This document shows, piece after piece, positions 33,459 through 43,559 of a stretch of DNA of 64,000 nucleotides. The stretch is from Caenorhabditis elegans (lineage: Eukaryota; Nematoda; Chromadorea; Rhabditida; Rhabditidae), in the NCBI RefSeq assembly GCF_000002985.6, contig NC_003282.8:2356001-2420000 (forward strand), given 5' to 3'. The notes below the pieces were generated by a model. The model was not told the DNA's origin, did not search any database, and saw only the letters and a list, made by a program, of their open reading frames with translations. How positions within the stretch are numbered: position 1 is the stretch's first letter; every line of letters begins with the position of its first letter. The position numbers and the translations under genes were made by a program.

Positions 33459-34124
33459 ATGGGCAAGCTCACCAAGGAAGAGGAACTTCTGCTCTCGAGC
33501 TACTCGGCGACCAGCTCCACCAAGGGAAACCTCTTCTTCTACCTCAACGCGTTGATCATCTCCATCGCCCCGCTCTACCTCTTCTACGGAGTTCACCAGA
33601 TGGAGGTTAGCCGGAAATTCTATCGGCTAGGAAAACCTTGTGAAACGCATTAAATTTTCAGATCCAAGACTCGCTTGTCGTGTGGGGACTCTCTGCCGTC
33701 GGCACTGCCTACCTCCTGTCCCTGGCCTGCAAAAACCAGAAGTGCCTTCTCAAGCATCAGTGAGGGTTTTTTTGAATTTTTAAAAATCGGAAATCGATTT
33801 TTCACCCCAATAAAAACCCCCAAAATTTTCAGAATCGTGATGAAGCGCGGATCAGCTGTGGAACGCGAGATCAGCGGACAATATGCTGCTGACAAGAAAA
33901 TGACTGTTAAGGAGAAGGAGGAGCGCGCGCTTTTCCGCAAAAACGAGGTCGCCGACACCGAATCCACCTACTTGTCGGTCTTCTACACAAACTCGCTCTA
34001 CTTGACCATCATGCTCGTCTCGGCGTTCTTCTTGCTCGCCAACGTGGCTCCAGTCTTCAACTTGCTCATCTCCACCATCGGATCCGCCGGACTCGTCGCC
34101 TTCCTCTCCACCGCTAAGAACTAA
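33459..34124 (+). CDS. trap-3: Translocon-associated protein subunit gamma (TRAP gamma, SSR3)
   Basis: A polytopic subunit of the TRAP complex, which sits beside Sec61 in the ER membrane and aids entry of some secretory proteins. Three exons, 33459-33605, 33662-33759 and 33833-34124, give 178 residues (human 185). Family marks are MGKLTKEEELLLSSYSATSS at the N-terminus and four hydrophobic segments: FFYLNALIISIAPLYLFYGV, SLVVWGLSAVGTAYLLSLAC, and two in the C-terminal 55 residues. The cytosolic charged loop between segments 2 and 3 carries KMTVKEKEERALFRKNEVAD. Codon use is strongly biased (CTC, GGA, AAG), as expected for a highly expressed worm gene and unlike its neighbours. It is followed by an AATAAA at 34240-34245 and, 697 bp on, by eri-5 in the same direction. 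Confidence 0.93.
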
Positions 34125-34820
34125 GCGATCTTTACAAACGGGACCCCCCTTTTTTTTCTCAAAAAGTTTCATGTATTTATCATAAAAAACGAAAGTTTAA
34201 TTTATTTTTCCCCACCACCCACCCGCAGATTTTTTGTATAATAAATCCCAAAAACTAAAAATGTTTATTTTTTTCTTTTTTCCCAAGAATTTCAGGTTTA
34301 TAATCCAGTCCAAGCTGCTTTTTTAATATGATTCTGCTCGTCCAAGAGAACTACACAGCTGTTGGGGCAACTGCGCTCCACTGAACAATTATTTTAGCGC
34401 GATTTTCTGATTTTTAACATTAAGAACAGCATTTTTCGATAAAACGCCATATTTCATACCATTTTCAGCGATTATAATTAATATTAAACGATTAAAATCG
34501 ATTTTCGCCAGCGAAAAACACCAAAAATTAAATTTTCACCTCAAGACCAGGTGCTGCAAATGCGCTCTAGTGATAATTAGTTGAAAAACACGGGATTCTG
34601 TTAAAATATATGATTGTCTAGTTACAAAATTTGTGAAAAATGAAAAAAAAATTAATTTACAAAGTTTTTCTCATTAGAGCGCGTTTGAGGCATGCGGTCG
34701 GCGAGAAACTTGAATTTTAATTGATTTTTAGTGATTTTTAAGTAACAAAGTGTTTAAAAAAAGAAGAAAAATTCAAATTTCCCATGCAAGAAATTTTCCA
34801 TCAAAAAATCGGATTTTCAG
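34125..34820 (+). other. Spacer between trap-3 and eri-5
   Basis: Contains the trap-3 3' UTR with AATAAA at 34240-34245, then AT-rich sequence with two GCGCTCCA-type repeat fragments (near 34372 and 34560). It ends at GATTTTCAG (34812-34820), which abuts the eri-5 ATG. The gap is long for a worm operon but possible. Confidence 0.5.
34240..34245 (+). terminator. AATAAA polyadenylation signal of trap-3
   Basis: AATAAA 115 nt past the trap-3 stop, followed by a T-rich stretch. Confidence 0.6.
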
Positions 34821-37800
34821 ATGCTCTCGGAGGAGCCCTACGAAACGTATCACCCGGAATTTCCAGATCCAGAGATTCGACGAATAGCTCTAAAAAGCTC
34901 GGCAGTCGTCGAGCTGCTCCGAATCGAATCACCATCTTCATTTTTCTGCCGTCCCGTCGATCATGTCACCGATGATCAATTATTGATTCGCGAACCGTAC
35001 CGCCTAACAACTCGAATTATCGATTTTTCGGCGGGAAACATGGCGATGGCTCCGCTCCGGCCACGTGTATTCGCTCGATGTTTAATTTTGAAAAATTTGG
35101 AGCTTATCGAGGCCGCCCGGATTTTTTTCATCGATTCTGCGGTCACTGCTAATGTTTCGTGGAAATGTCTGTTTCAAATTGATGAAAATCTCAAATTTCA
35201 CCCATGGCAGGCGATGCATTGCACTTTGGGACGTTTGGTGCACCTTTCGGTCTGATTTTTAGCACTTTTTAACCCAGAAATTCAAATTTCCCGCCGATCG
35301 CATGTTGTAAATGCGCTCTATAGAGCAAAAATGTGTGCATTTTTCCTGATGAAAATCCACGGATTTCTGGCTGGCTTACCTCATAAATTATTGAAATGGA
35401 AGAGTTATTGCCGAACTAGGCCATTTTGGCTCGGCCATATATGGGGTAGATTTACGGCGCGTTGCGTGTCGCGTCGCGGTTCGATTTTAGTTATAAAACT
35501 AATGCGTTTGTCCGTGTGGAGTACACGGCTTTCCCACGCGTTGTCCGGCAGGCGATTGTCAATGGAGCGCGAAAAATTCGAGGAAGAAGACCAGAACCCC
35601 GTGAGAAATTCAAATTTCCCGCCGTTGCAAATGCGCTCCATGGCAAAAATGTGCATTTTTCCTGATGAAAATCGTAAAAAATTGACTGGAAAACTATAAA
35701 ATAGAGATTTCCATCTGAAAATTCAAATTTTCAAACGAAATATTGAAAGTGCGCTCCATTGAGAAAAACCGGACATTTGAATTTTTGAGAGGAAATTGGG
35801 GTTTTTGATGGTTTTTTAACCTAAAAATGCTATTTTTCAGCTAAAATTGACCTGAAAAATACGAAAAAATCCAACAATAAACGGAGATTTTTCATTGGAG
35901 CGCACTTGCAACACGCAATCTGAATTTGAATTGCCCGCCAAAAATGTTTTTAAACAATTTACAAAAAAAAAATCGATTTTTTGAAAATTATTGATTTTTC
36001 AAAAATTATCGATTTTTTCAGGACTCATGGACAGACACCCAGTGCACCGAATTTCGAAATATTGTCTCTAAATTTGCAAAATTTCAAATTACCGCCAACC
36101 AGTGTGACGTGGATTTTCGCTCGGACCGCCCGTCTCTTCTCGTGAACCTGTACGGATTGCCAAATGGAACAGAAATCGATAAAAAAGTGGCGATCGAGGA
36201 GATTTGCGCGGTTTCTATGCAAAATGTTATGGTCTCTCAATTTCCCACTAATTTTATGGGTATAATTTTTGAATTTTTGGAAAAAAAAAATTTCGCGAAA
36301 ATTTCAAAAACCCGAAAAACCCGAACAAAGTTTATATAACATTCGAATTCAGCACGCCGAGAGCTTTGATTTAAGTATAATCATGACTATGGGTTACGAG
36401 TAATTGGGTCCCACCACGAAAATCCCCGGGGTTACTGTAGTTTTTCGTGGTGGGACCCGGAAAATTTTCAAAATCAATGGAATCTGGTCATGATTATACT
36501 TAAATGGAAGCATTCAAACAGCTGAATTTGAATTTCATAGTTTTGTTTTAAAAAAATGAAAAATTTCCGAAAAATTTGGGTCTCGCCACGAAACCCCGAA
36601 ATTTTTGGTTTTTCCGCTATTTTTTTGGTTTAAAACATGGAATGTGTTTAAAATGTCATAAAAAACTAATTTTTCTCAAACATTATCTAAAAAAAAATCG
36701 AAATTTGGATTAGTTTTTCATAGAAAATGTCAAAAAAGGAATAAAAAATTCAAAAATTTTTGTAAAAATCAAATTCACTACATTTCTAGCTTCAATTTAA
36801 GTATAATAATGACCAATTTTGCTAGAATTTGAACAAAAAATCGGGTCCCACCGCGAAAACTACAGTACCCCTGAGGTTTTCGTGGCGGGACCCAACTTTT
36901 TTAAAGATTTAGCAAAAAAGGTCATGATTATATTCAAATTGAAGCTCTCAGTGAGACACAATCAGTCGAAATATGAATTTTCAGAAAAAAATTAATTTTG
37001 AAAAATTTTGGTTAAAAAAAAAAAAATAAAAACATTTTTTTTTTTTTTGAAAATTTTTTTCCAGTCAATCCCAAGCTCGAGGAGCTCGACAAAGAGCAAG
37101 ACCACCTCGACGTGATTCTTCTCGAAGAGTTCCGCCGGGACCTCCCAGCCGACTGGGCTCACGAGCCGCCTGCCGATTACCGTGAAGACGACGCCGACTG
37201 GGATATACTGCAGTGCCACGTGGCAGAATGGAATGACACGGCACTCGAGCAATTCCGAAGAGCCGATGGAAGCTTTTGGGCGATGCTCGAGCCGAGTTGC
37301 ACCGTATCACCCTGGGAAATGCACGTTACACCGATTTTGGCACCGGAAAAGATGTCTGGTACGGTGGAAATTGAACAATTTTGCTCGAAATTCTGCTTAA
37401 ACTCGCGAAATAAAGCGAAAAATTGAGTAAAATGGCGAAAATTGACCCAGAAATTTGAAATTTCCCGCCGACCGCATGTTGTGCAAGCGCGCTCCAATGA
37501 GAAAAGGGATAGCGGAGCATCGTACTGAGCACAATTCGAATTTTTTCAGATAATGAACATTGGATTTTCGAGCAGCTCGTAAAAAACTCGGAAAATCAGC
37601 AAAAAATCGACGATTTCTACTCGAACCTCAAGAATCAGCGGCCGCTAGAGATGGAAGAAATGTTAGAAAATTTCGAATTTTCAGTGAAAAATGTGAAAAA
37701 TATGCGGAAATCGATTAAAACCTGAAAAATTATGCTAAAAAATCGATAAGTTCGCCGAAAATTTGAACTTGGCGCTGTTTTATCGATGGAGCGCATTTTT

Positions 37801-40038
37801 AACGGCGAAAGATTGAATTTTCCGCCAAAAATCGATGTTTTGAAGTTTTTCTCAATAGAGCGCACTTTCAACAGCGAGAAATTTGAATTTTCCACCAAAA
37901 ATCGATTTTTAAAAGTTTTTCTCAATAGAGCGCACTTTCAACAGCGAAAAAATTGAATTTTCCACCAAAAATCGATTTTTTAAAGTTTTTCTCAATAGAG
38001 CGCACTTTCAACAGCGAAAAAATTGAATTTTCCACCAAAAATCGATTTTTTAAAGTTGTTCTCAATAGAGCGCATTTTCTACAGCGAAAAATTTGATTTT
38101 TCGTCAAAAATCGATGTTTTTGCTTTTTTCCCAATAGAGCGCATTTTCAACAGCGAAAAAATTGAATTTTCTACCAAAAATCGATTTTTTAAAGTTTTTC
38201 TCAATAGAGCGCATTTTCTACAGCGAAAAATTTGAATTTTCGCCAAAAATCGATTTTTTAAAGTTTTTCTCAATAGAGCGCACTTTCAACAGTGAAAAAT
38301 TGAATTTTCCGCTAAAAATCGATGTTTTTGCTTTTTTCTCAATAGAGCGCATTTTCAACAGCGAAAAATTTGAATTTTCCGCAAAAAATCGATGTTTTGA
38401 AGTTTTTCTCAATAGAGCGCATTTTCACCAGCGAAAAATTTGAATTTTTCGCCAAAAATCGATTTTTTGAAGTTTTTCTCAATAGAGCGCATTTTCAACA
38501 GCGAAAAAATTGAATTTTTCGCCAAAAATCGATTTTTTGAAGTTTTTCTCAACAGAGCGCGATTACACCAGCGAAAAATTTGAATTTTCCGCAAAAAATC
38601 GATGTTTTGAAGTTTTTCTCAATAGAGCGCATTTTCACCAGCGAAAAATTTGAATTTTTCGCCAAAAATCGATTTTTTGAAGTTTTTCTCAATAGAGCGC
38701 ATTTTCAACAGCGAAAAAATTGAATTTTTCGCCAAAAATCGATTTTTTGAAGTTTTTCTCAACAGAGCGCGATTACACCAGCGAAAAATTTGAATTTTCC
38801 GCAAAAAATCGATGTTTTGAAGTTTTTCTCAATAGAGCGCATTTTCACCAGCGAAAAATTTGAATTTTTCGCCAAAAATCGATTTTTTGAAGTTTTTCTC
38901 AATAGAGCGCATTTTCAACAGCGAAAAAATTGAATTTTCCGCCAAAAATCGATTTTTTGAAGTTTTTCTCAATAGAGCGCATTTTCAACAGCGAAAAAAT
39001 TGAATTTTCCGCCAAAAATCGATTTTTTGAAGTTTTTCTCAATAGAGCGCATTTTCACCAGCGAAAAACCGATTTTTCTATTTAAATTTTTTCCAGAAAA
39101 TTCGCCCTCCAAACCGGCCGAACCTACGTGATGGCAACCATCAAAAATCGCCAAAAATCGTCGGCTCAATGGCTCCGTTGCGAGATTATCGATTTTTTGC
39201 CGAACGCCAACGTGGCTCTTCGCTACGTGGATCTGGGAACACGTGGCATCCTGAAGCTCAAAAATTTGCACCGAATGCACATTGAGCACACAAAAATCGC
39301 GCCGGCTTGCATTGAAATTGGCCGATTTCTCGACGACGATTTATCGATGGCCGACAGCGAAATGGAGTGGAATACACATTTTTGGCGTGAAATTGTACCC
39401 TATGACGTGCCGATCGTTGTCGGACCCGATATGGGTGAGAAATTTACGGATTTCTCTCTGGAAAAGCGACAAAAATGCAATTTTTGCATGTTCCTGTGCG
39501 CTCCATTGATAATTTTACCCGAAATCACAGAATTTTACCAAAACTTCACTATTTAACTCAAAAATTCAAATTTCGCGCCGAGAACACCTGAAATTTTGGT
39601 TTTTTAACTGAAAAATTCGAAATTTTCATGGGATTTCGCCGATTTTGCAAAATTTCAAATTTCCCGCGCCGGCGGCCTCGTGTCCCAAATGCGCTCCATT
39701 GACAAAAATTCTCCTGCGGAACAATTCGATCGATTTTCAGGGGAAAATGCGCTCCATAGCTAATTCGCGCGAATTTTCGTCAAAAATCGATAATTCCCAT
39801 GTGCGGAATATATCGGAGCATCGTAAAAATCAATAATTTTCCAATCATTTCAGAATTCCTGGAAACCGGCAAACTGCAATTCTCGCAGATTCGGGTCGCC
39901 GGCGACGAAGACGACGAAAATTTGCTCGATAAAATCCCGTCGCCGTCGCCGTTTTTCACTGAACGATCCGACGATTTACGTACCCAGAAAGAGGATGATG
40001 ATGATGGAAATGTTAGCGACGATAAGGATAGCGGATGA
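34821..40038 (+). CDS. eri-5: Tudor-domain protein ERI-5 of the ERI/Dicer complex
   Basis: In C. elegans ERI-5 is a tandem-Tudor partner that links the RNA polymerase RRF-3 to Dicer for making endogenous 26G small RNAs; EKL-1 is its paralogue. Six exons fit in phase: 34821-35249, 36022-36259, 37065-37358, 37550-37661, 39097-39434, 39854-40038 (531 residues). The first extended Tudor region spans exons 1-2 (about residues 65-220: RPRVFARC, FIDSAVTANV, then the WQAMHCTLGRL strand). The second is in exon 5 (about 360-445: GRTYVMATI, QWLRCEIIDFLPNANVALRY, VDLGTRGIL). The tail is acidic (KEDDDDGNVSDDKDSG). The ATG follows directly on a TTTTCAG acceptor. The exon 1 donor (TCG/GTCTGA) is weak; GTGCAC ten bases earlier would keep phase and drop four residues. 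Intron 4 (37662-39096) is a 70-bp satellite. The name rests on family and remembered neighbourhood. Confidence 0.82.
35405..35605 (+). repeat. Dispersed repeat with GGCGCGTTGCGTGTCGCGTC core, in eri-5 intron 1
   Basis: Contains GGCCATTTTGGCTCGGCCAT, GATTTACGGCGCGTTGCGTG and GAGTACACGGCTTTCCCACG, a block I recognise as a very common C. elegans dispersed repeat. It includes an exon-like open stretch after GATTTTAG (35491) that breaks the phase needed by eri-5. Confidence 0.65.
36340..36975. repeat. Two MITE-like palindromes in eri-5 intron 2
   Basis: Copies near 36345-36535 and 36785-36965 with TATAATCATGAC, GGGTCCCACCACGAAAA, TACTGTAG and a mirrored TTATACTTAAATG. Between them lies AT-rich filler. 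Confidence 0.65.
37785..39070. repeat. Minisatellite of about 70-bp units filling eri-5 intron 4
   Basis: About 18 copies of a unit reading CTCAATAGAGCGCATTTTCA, ACAGCGAAAAATTTGAATTT, then CGCCAAAAATCGATTTTTTG. From about 38410 a 210-bp higher-order block (three units, one marked by AACAGAGCGCGATTACACC) is repeated exactly. It starts about 120 bp after exon 4 and stops about 25 bp before the exon 5 acceptor. Confidence 0.8.
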
Positions 40039-40243
40039 TTTTATTGATTTTTTCGCATTTCTCCCGTGAAAAATTGCAAAAAAAAAATCGATAATCCACT
40101 TGCCCGAGAGGAGTACAAAATCGATAACATAATTTTTTCCTGTTTTTTGTCATGTATTTTATAATATCGATCTCCTCCTCGTTTTAACGATCTGTTTGTT
40201 TTACGTGAACGTGTTAAATTATCGATTTTTTACGATAAAAATC

Positions 40244-40249
40244 AATAAA
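40244..40249 (+). terminator. AATAAA polyadenylation signal of eri-5
   Basis: AATAAA 206 nt past the eri-5 stop and within 8 bp of the stop codon of the convergent gene. Confidence 0.55.
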
Positions 40250-40255
40250 TCAATA

Positions 40256-40261
40256 TTTATT
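40256..40261 (-). terminator. AATAAA overlapping the stop codon of the MSP-domain gene
   Basis: On the minus strand GAATAAATA contains both the stop TAA (40257-40259) and AATAAA. The signal would give an extremely short 3' UTR overlapping the eri-5 3' end. Confidence 0.4.
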
Positions 40262-43200
40262 CCAATGGAACAAGCAGACACGTGTATTTTCCAGCGATTA
40301 GCGTAGTTTTCATATCTTCCGAAAGTGGGTCATCGGATTGTTGTGGCTGGATTACGAATGTTGGGATCTGGAAATTATCGATTTTTTGGTAGAAAATAAA
40401 TACTTTTAGTGAAAATTTTGAAAATTTTGACCAGGCGTAGGTTTAGGCTTGGGCTTAGGCTGAGTCAGGCTTAGGGCTTAGGCTTGGTGTCAGTGACGAG
40501 CGTGAGCTCTCGACAACCAACTCGACAACCAAACCGGGATTAAGTTGAAATACTTCCCTTGTTAGGAACAAACCCAATTTGAATAAATCATAGGAAATCC
40601 CCCCAATCCGACAAGCCTAAGGGCCCGAAAAACATACTAGGATTCGGGCCCTTAGGCTTGTCGGATTGGGGATTTCCTATGATTTATTCAAATTGGGTTT
40701 GTTCCTAAGTCTAAATAACCCTTTTTCTTTTCTTTTGCGCTCCAAGCGCAAGGAAAAACCTTCTTGTAGACTTTTTAAGAGGGTTTCTTATATTTTATTA
40801 AAATCGGTTAGGCTTGGGAAACTACAAAAAATTGAAAATAAAATTCTAGATCTAAAAATTGCAGTTTTCTCTCTGGATTTCTCAAGGCTTCTGGACAATA
40901 TTCATGAACACTCTGGCATTTTTTTGCCATTTCCGGCTCTGTCGGCGAATAGTTTTTTCGGCAACGATGGCTCAATTCGCCACTTGTTTTATGTCTGGGT
41001 GCTCTATTATAGGTTCCATATGTTTTACCCCATCCACTGAAATGAATTAAAATAGAGAAATTCCCTATTTTGGAAAAAAAAGCTCGATCGATATATACAC
41101 CGTTTTCCCGTTTGCGGTTCGCCTTTCCCGTCATGACGGGGGAGGCGATGACGTGCATATCGTCCTCGCTCGTCTCTTCTACGATCGATAGGTGTTCCCA
41201 GTAACCTGCATTCTTTCCACTGCAACTAGCGGAACCCGTGAGTTGTCCGTATATCCAGAAGATGACCTCCCTTCATATTGTTGTCCCACTATCTGTCAGG
41301 GTCCTGCGAAAGCGAATCTCTGGCCTGGCGGAGGGCCAACTAACTCTCTCCCTCAAGCCTTCGGGTGCTTCCTGGGTTATCGGTGAATTTTTGGGATCTG
41401 CCAGGGACCTGCGAAAGCAAATCTCTGGCCTGACGGAGGGCCAGCTAACTCTCTCCCTTAAGCCTTCGGGTGCTTCCTGGGTTATCGGTGAATTTTTGGG
41501 TCTGTCAGGGTCCTGCGAAAGCGAATCTCTGGCCTGGCGGAGGGCCAACTAACTCTCTCCCTCAAGCCTTCGGGTGCTTCCTGGGTTATCGGTGAATTTT
41601 TGGGTCTGTCAGGGTCCTGCGAAAGCGAATCTCTGGCCTGGCGGAGGGCCAACTAACTCTCTCCCTCAAGCCTTCGGGTGCTTCCTGGGTTATCGGTGAA
41701 TTTTTGGGTCTGTCAGGGTCCTGCGAAAGCGAATCTCTGGCCTGGCGGAGGGCCAACTAACTCTCTCCCTCAAGCCTTCGGGTGCTTCCTGGGTTATCGG
41801 TGAATTTTTGGGTCTGTCAGGGTCCTGCGAAAGCGAATCTCTGGCCTGGCGGAGGGCCAACTAACTCTCTCCCTCAAGCCTTCGGGTGCTTCCTGGGTTA
41901 TCGGTGAATTTTTGGGTCTGTCAGGGTCCTGCGAAAGCGAATCTCTGGCCTGGCGGAGGGCCAACTAACTCTCTCCCTCAAGCCTTCGGGTGCTTCCTGG
42001 GTTATCGGTGAATTTTTGGGTCTGTCAGGGTCCTGCGAAAGCGAATCTCTGGCCTGGCGGAGGGCCAACTAACTCTCTCCCTCAAGCCTTCGGGTGCTTC
42101 CTGGGCTATCGGTGAATTTTGGGCGGTCGTTGTTGGGTGCCGCATGTCTTCGACCCTCGCTAAGTTTGAGGGAGCCGGGTAAAACCGCACGTTCGAATGT
42201 TCTCTAACCCAACTCGAGCTTCGGGGCTTGCGGGCTAGGTCTGCCTAGGATAGGCTAGGTCTGCCTAGGATAGGCTAGGGCTGCCTAGGGTAGGCTAAGT
42301 CTGCCTAGGGTAGGCTAAGTCTGCCTAGGGTAGGCTAAGTCTGCCTAGGGTAAGCTAGGGCTGCCTAGGGTAGGCTAAGTCTGCCTAGGGTAGGCTAAGT
42401 CTGCCTAGGGTAGGCTAAGTCTGCCTAGGGTAGGCTAGGGCTGCATAGGGTAGGCTAGGGGCTGGCTAGGGCTGGCTAGGGCTGCCTAGGGCTGCCTAGG
42501 GGCTGGCTAGGGCTGCCTAGGGGCTGGCTAGGGCTGCCTAGGGTAGGCTAGGGCTGCTTAGGGTAGGCTAGGGCTGCCTAGGGTAGGCTAGGGCTGCCTA
42601 GGGTAGGCTAGGTCTGCCAAGGGTAGGCTAGGGCTGCCTATGGTAGGGTAGGTCTGCCTAGGGGGCTGGCTAGGGCTGCCTAGGGGGCTGGCTAGGGCTG
42701 CCTAGGGGCTGGCTGCCTAGGGGCTGGCTAGGGCTGCCTAGGGGCTGGCTAGGGTAGGCTTCAACTTAGGCAGTATAAGTCTTCAGGTATAAGATGGAAA
42801 AATGGGATTTTTTTTTTCAATTTTTGACCGCGAATTTGTTACCTTAGTCTCCGGTTCACCGAAGATACTCTTATTCCACCAATCGGTCTCATTGATTCCT
42901 GAAAATTTGATGAAAATCATCTTTTTGTGTATTTTTCCAATCAATAGTTCCTCGCGATTCTTGTAATTTTTCCAAATTTGTTTGGCGGCGAGTACCGTTG
43001 GTTTGATGCCGGAAACTATGATTGAGAATCTGGAAAATTATCGATTTTTTTGTTCAAAATTATTGATTTTCTCTCCCACCTGTCTCTGCTAACTTTTTCC
43101 CTATCGATACCCTCGCAAATTAGCTCAAATTTCATCGAATTTCCGGCTTTAACAATTGCAAAAGTGGGCAATGTGTTGAAAATCCCGGACCGTGTGGATT

Positions 43201-43420
43201 TAAATTTCACCAGAAGATCCATTGATTCATTGTTTTGAATTTCGATTGGAATTTCTTGTTTTCGTGGTTCCGCGTCGAATGTTACCTGGATAATTGACAA
43301 AAATTTCGAGTTTCCGTAACACCGCAACGGCGCTCCATTGAGAAAAATCGATAGAACTTTAAAACTCACCGATTCCGACGGATTAAAGTGCACATTTTTC
43401 AATTCCACATCGCTATCCAT
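40257..43420 (-). CDS. Small MSP-domain-like protein
   Basis: Four exons in phase, 43420-43370, 43285-43080, 43029-42843 and 40367-40257, give 184 residues. The first 110 residues fit the immunoglobulin-like major sperm protein fold: HFNPSE, IPIEIQNNESMDLLVKFKST, SGIFNTLPTFAIVKAGNSMK and the closing strand DRFSIIVSGI. The rest (NETDWWNKSIFGEPETK and the last exon IPTFVIQPQQ...LLVPLE) is not recognised. MSP-domain proteins bind each other or FFAT-like peptides; no role can be given here. The last intron (40368-42842) is 2.5 kb and packed with tandem repeats. The gene starts 139 bp after the 5-oxoprolinase stop on the same strand, so it may be the second gene of an operon. The only AG in the gap is a poor ATCTAAG acceptor. 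Confidence 0.68.
40433..40490 (-). repeat. Short degenerate telomere-like array
   Basis: GGTTTAGGCTTGGGCTTAGG and related TTAGGC-like units, with GGTGTCAGTGACGAGCGTGA after them. A similar pairing of TTAGGC units with GGCGTCAGTG recurs near 48540-48600 and 51790-51865. Confidence 0.5.
40545..40705. repeat. Near-perfect palindrome with AAGCCTAAGGGCCCGAAAAA
   Basis: ACAAACCCAATTTGAATAAA near 40570 is mirrored by TTTATTCAAATTGGGTTTGT near 40685. The loop is AACATACTAGGATT. The ends continue into AGTCTAAATAACCCTTTTTC and GCGCTCCAAGCGCAAGGAAA, which match the ends of the element at 50436-51752. Confidence 0.6.
41288..42121. repeat. Eight-copy tandem array with a 104-bp unit
   Basis: Units start GTCAGGGTCCTGCGAAAGCG near 41301, 41406, 41510, 41614, 41718, 41822, 41926 and 42030. 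The rest of the unit includes CTCTGGCCTGGCGGAGGGCC and CAAGCCTTCGGGTGCTTCCT. Copies 3-7 look identical; copy 2 has several changes (GACCTGCGAAAGCAAATC). The array is much more GC-rich than its surroundings and lies in the last intron of the MSP-domain gene. Confidence 0.85.
42236..42770. repeat. GC-rich minisatellite, 20-bp unit TAGGCTAAGTCTGCCTAGGG
   Basis: About 26 units of TAGGCTA(A/G)GTCTGCCTAGGG and variants (GGGCTGCCTAGGGGCTGGC). The variants are grouped: GGCTAAGTCTGCC copies come first and GGCTGGCTAGGG copies last. It may derive from telomere-like TAGGC units. Confidence 0.75.
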
Positions 43421-43499
43421 TGAGAAATGATTGGAATTATCGATTTTTTAGAATAAAGGAAAAGAAATGAAGGAAAAAACAAATACTTAGATTTTAACG

Positions 43500-43505
43500 T
43501 TTATT
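43500..43505 (-). terminator. AATAAA polyadenylation signal of the 5-oxoprolinase gene
   Basis: TTTATT on the plus strand; on the minus strand it is AATAAA, 55 nt past the 5-oxoprolinase stop and 80 nt before the MSP-domain ATG. Confidence 0.5.
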
Positions 43506-43559
43506 TAAATTTAAATTTTTTACAAAAAAAAAAAAGAAAATTGTATAAAAAATCAATAA

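Noticed and set aside
35491..35595. Exon-like stretch reading KTNAFVRVEYTAFPRVV in eri-5 intron 1
   Set aside because: It lies inside a common dispersed repeat and its phase does not fit between exons 34821-35249 and 36022-36259, which join directly.
37785..39070. CRISPR-like array
   Set aside because: Units are contiguous and near-identical over their full length, with no unique spacers, and the host is a nematode; it is an intronic satellite.
41238..41552. Open frames across the 104-bp tandem array
   Set aside because: Frame repeats every 104 bp, which is not a multiple of three; stops appear in later copies and no gene context exists.
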